6,144 bases of DNA. It comes from an uncultured Alphaproteobacteria bacterium (GTDB taxonomy: Bacteria > Pseudomonadota > Alphaproteobacteria > GCA-2731375). Location of the stretch: assembly GCA_913049615.1 (NCBI GenBank), contig CAJWZI010000109.1:1-6144 (forward strand), written 5' to 3'. Shown here piece by piece: positions 6,142 to 6,144 of the stretch (position 1 is the stretch's first letter; each line of letters begins with the position of its first letter). A program made the translations under genes and the position numbers. The notes under the pieces were generated by a model. That model worked only from the letters and a program-made list of their open reading frames with translations, was not told the origin of the DNA and made no database searches.

Positions 6142-6144
6142 GGC

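Noticed and set aside
1..6144. A previously undescribed defence, mobile or multi-gene system
   Set aside because: Every substantial coding frame belongs to a known family (FxsA, Tim44-like, MltA, LutA, LutB, LutC, Smr), and no mobile-element ends, CRISPR-like repeats or unknown gene clusters are visible.

Overview
The window reads as chromosome from an alphaproteobacterium, most likely Rhodospirillales-like. The main reason is the run of genes fxsA (divergent), a Tim44-like protein, mltA and an Smr-domain protein, which I recall as a conserved envelope/housekeeping neighbourhood in that class. The N-terminus of the Tim44-like protein (MGEG... followed by RLRSVLGRRTG) is also typical of alphaproteobacterial versions. 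I cannot name a genus. There are no tRNA or rRNA genes, transposases, CRISPR arrays or phage genes.

Layout. Positions 389 to 1 hold, on the minus strand, the 5' part of fxsA, which runs off the left edge. Positions 390-660 form a divergent intergenic region carrying a tandem 11-bp repeat next to the fxsA start and a perfect 21-bp palindrome upstream of the Tim44 gene. From 661 to 6081 every gene lies on the plus strand with gaps of at most 19 bases or short overlaps: tim44 (661-1371), mltA (1386-2585), lutA (2604-3383), lutB (3403-4836), lutC (4833-5525) and smr (5509-6081). An AT-rich tail with a weak terminator-like end fills 6082-6144.

How the genes fit together. FxsA, the Tim44-like protein and MltA are membrane or envelope proteins: a small polytopic membrane protein, a membrane-anchored protein related to the mitochondrial import motor subunit, and a lytic transglycosylase that cuts peptidoglycan. 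LutA, LutB and LutC make up the iron-sulfur complex that oxidises L-lactate to pyruvate. All three look intact, with the expected cysteine motifs and lengths close to the Bacillus subtilis proteins. The Smr protein is a predicted nucleic-acid-binding or nuclease protein.

The most notable point is architectural. The lactate operon sits between mltA and smr, which I recall as usually neighbours, and it is stitched in tightly: the lutA ribosome-binding site overlaps the mltA stop codon, lutB and lutC share ATGA, and lutC overlaps smr by 17 bases. No lactate permease or dedicated regulator is in the window. I found no convincing new multi-gene system; the less explained signals are the palindrome and the tandem repeat in the divergent intergenic region.
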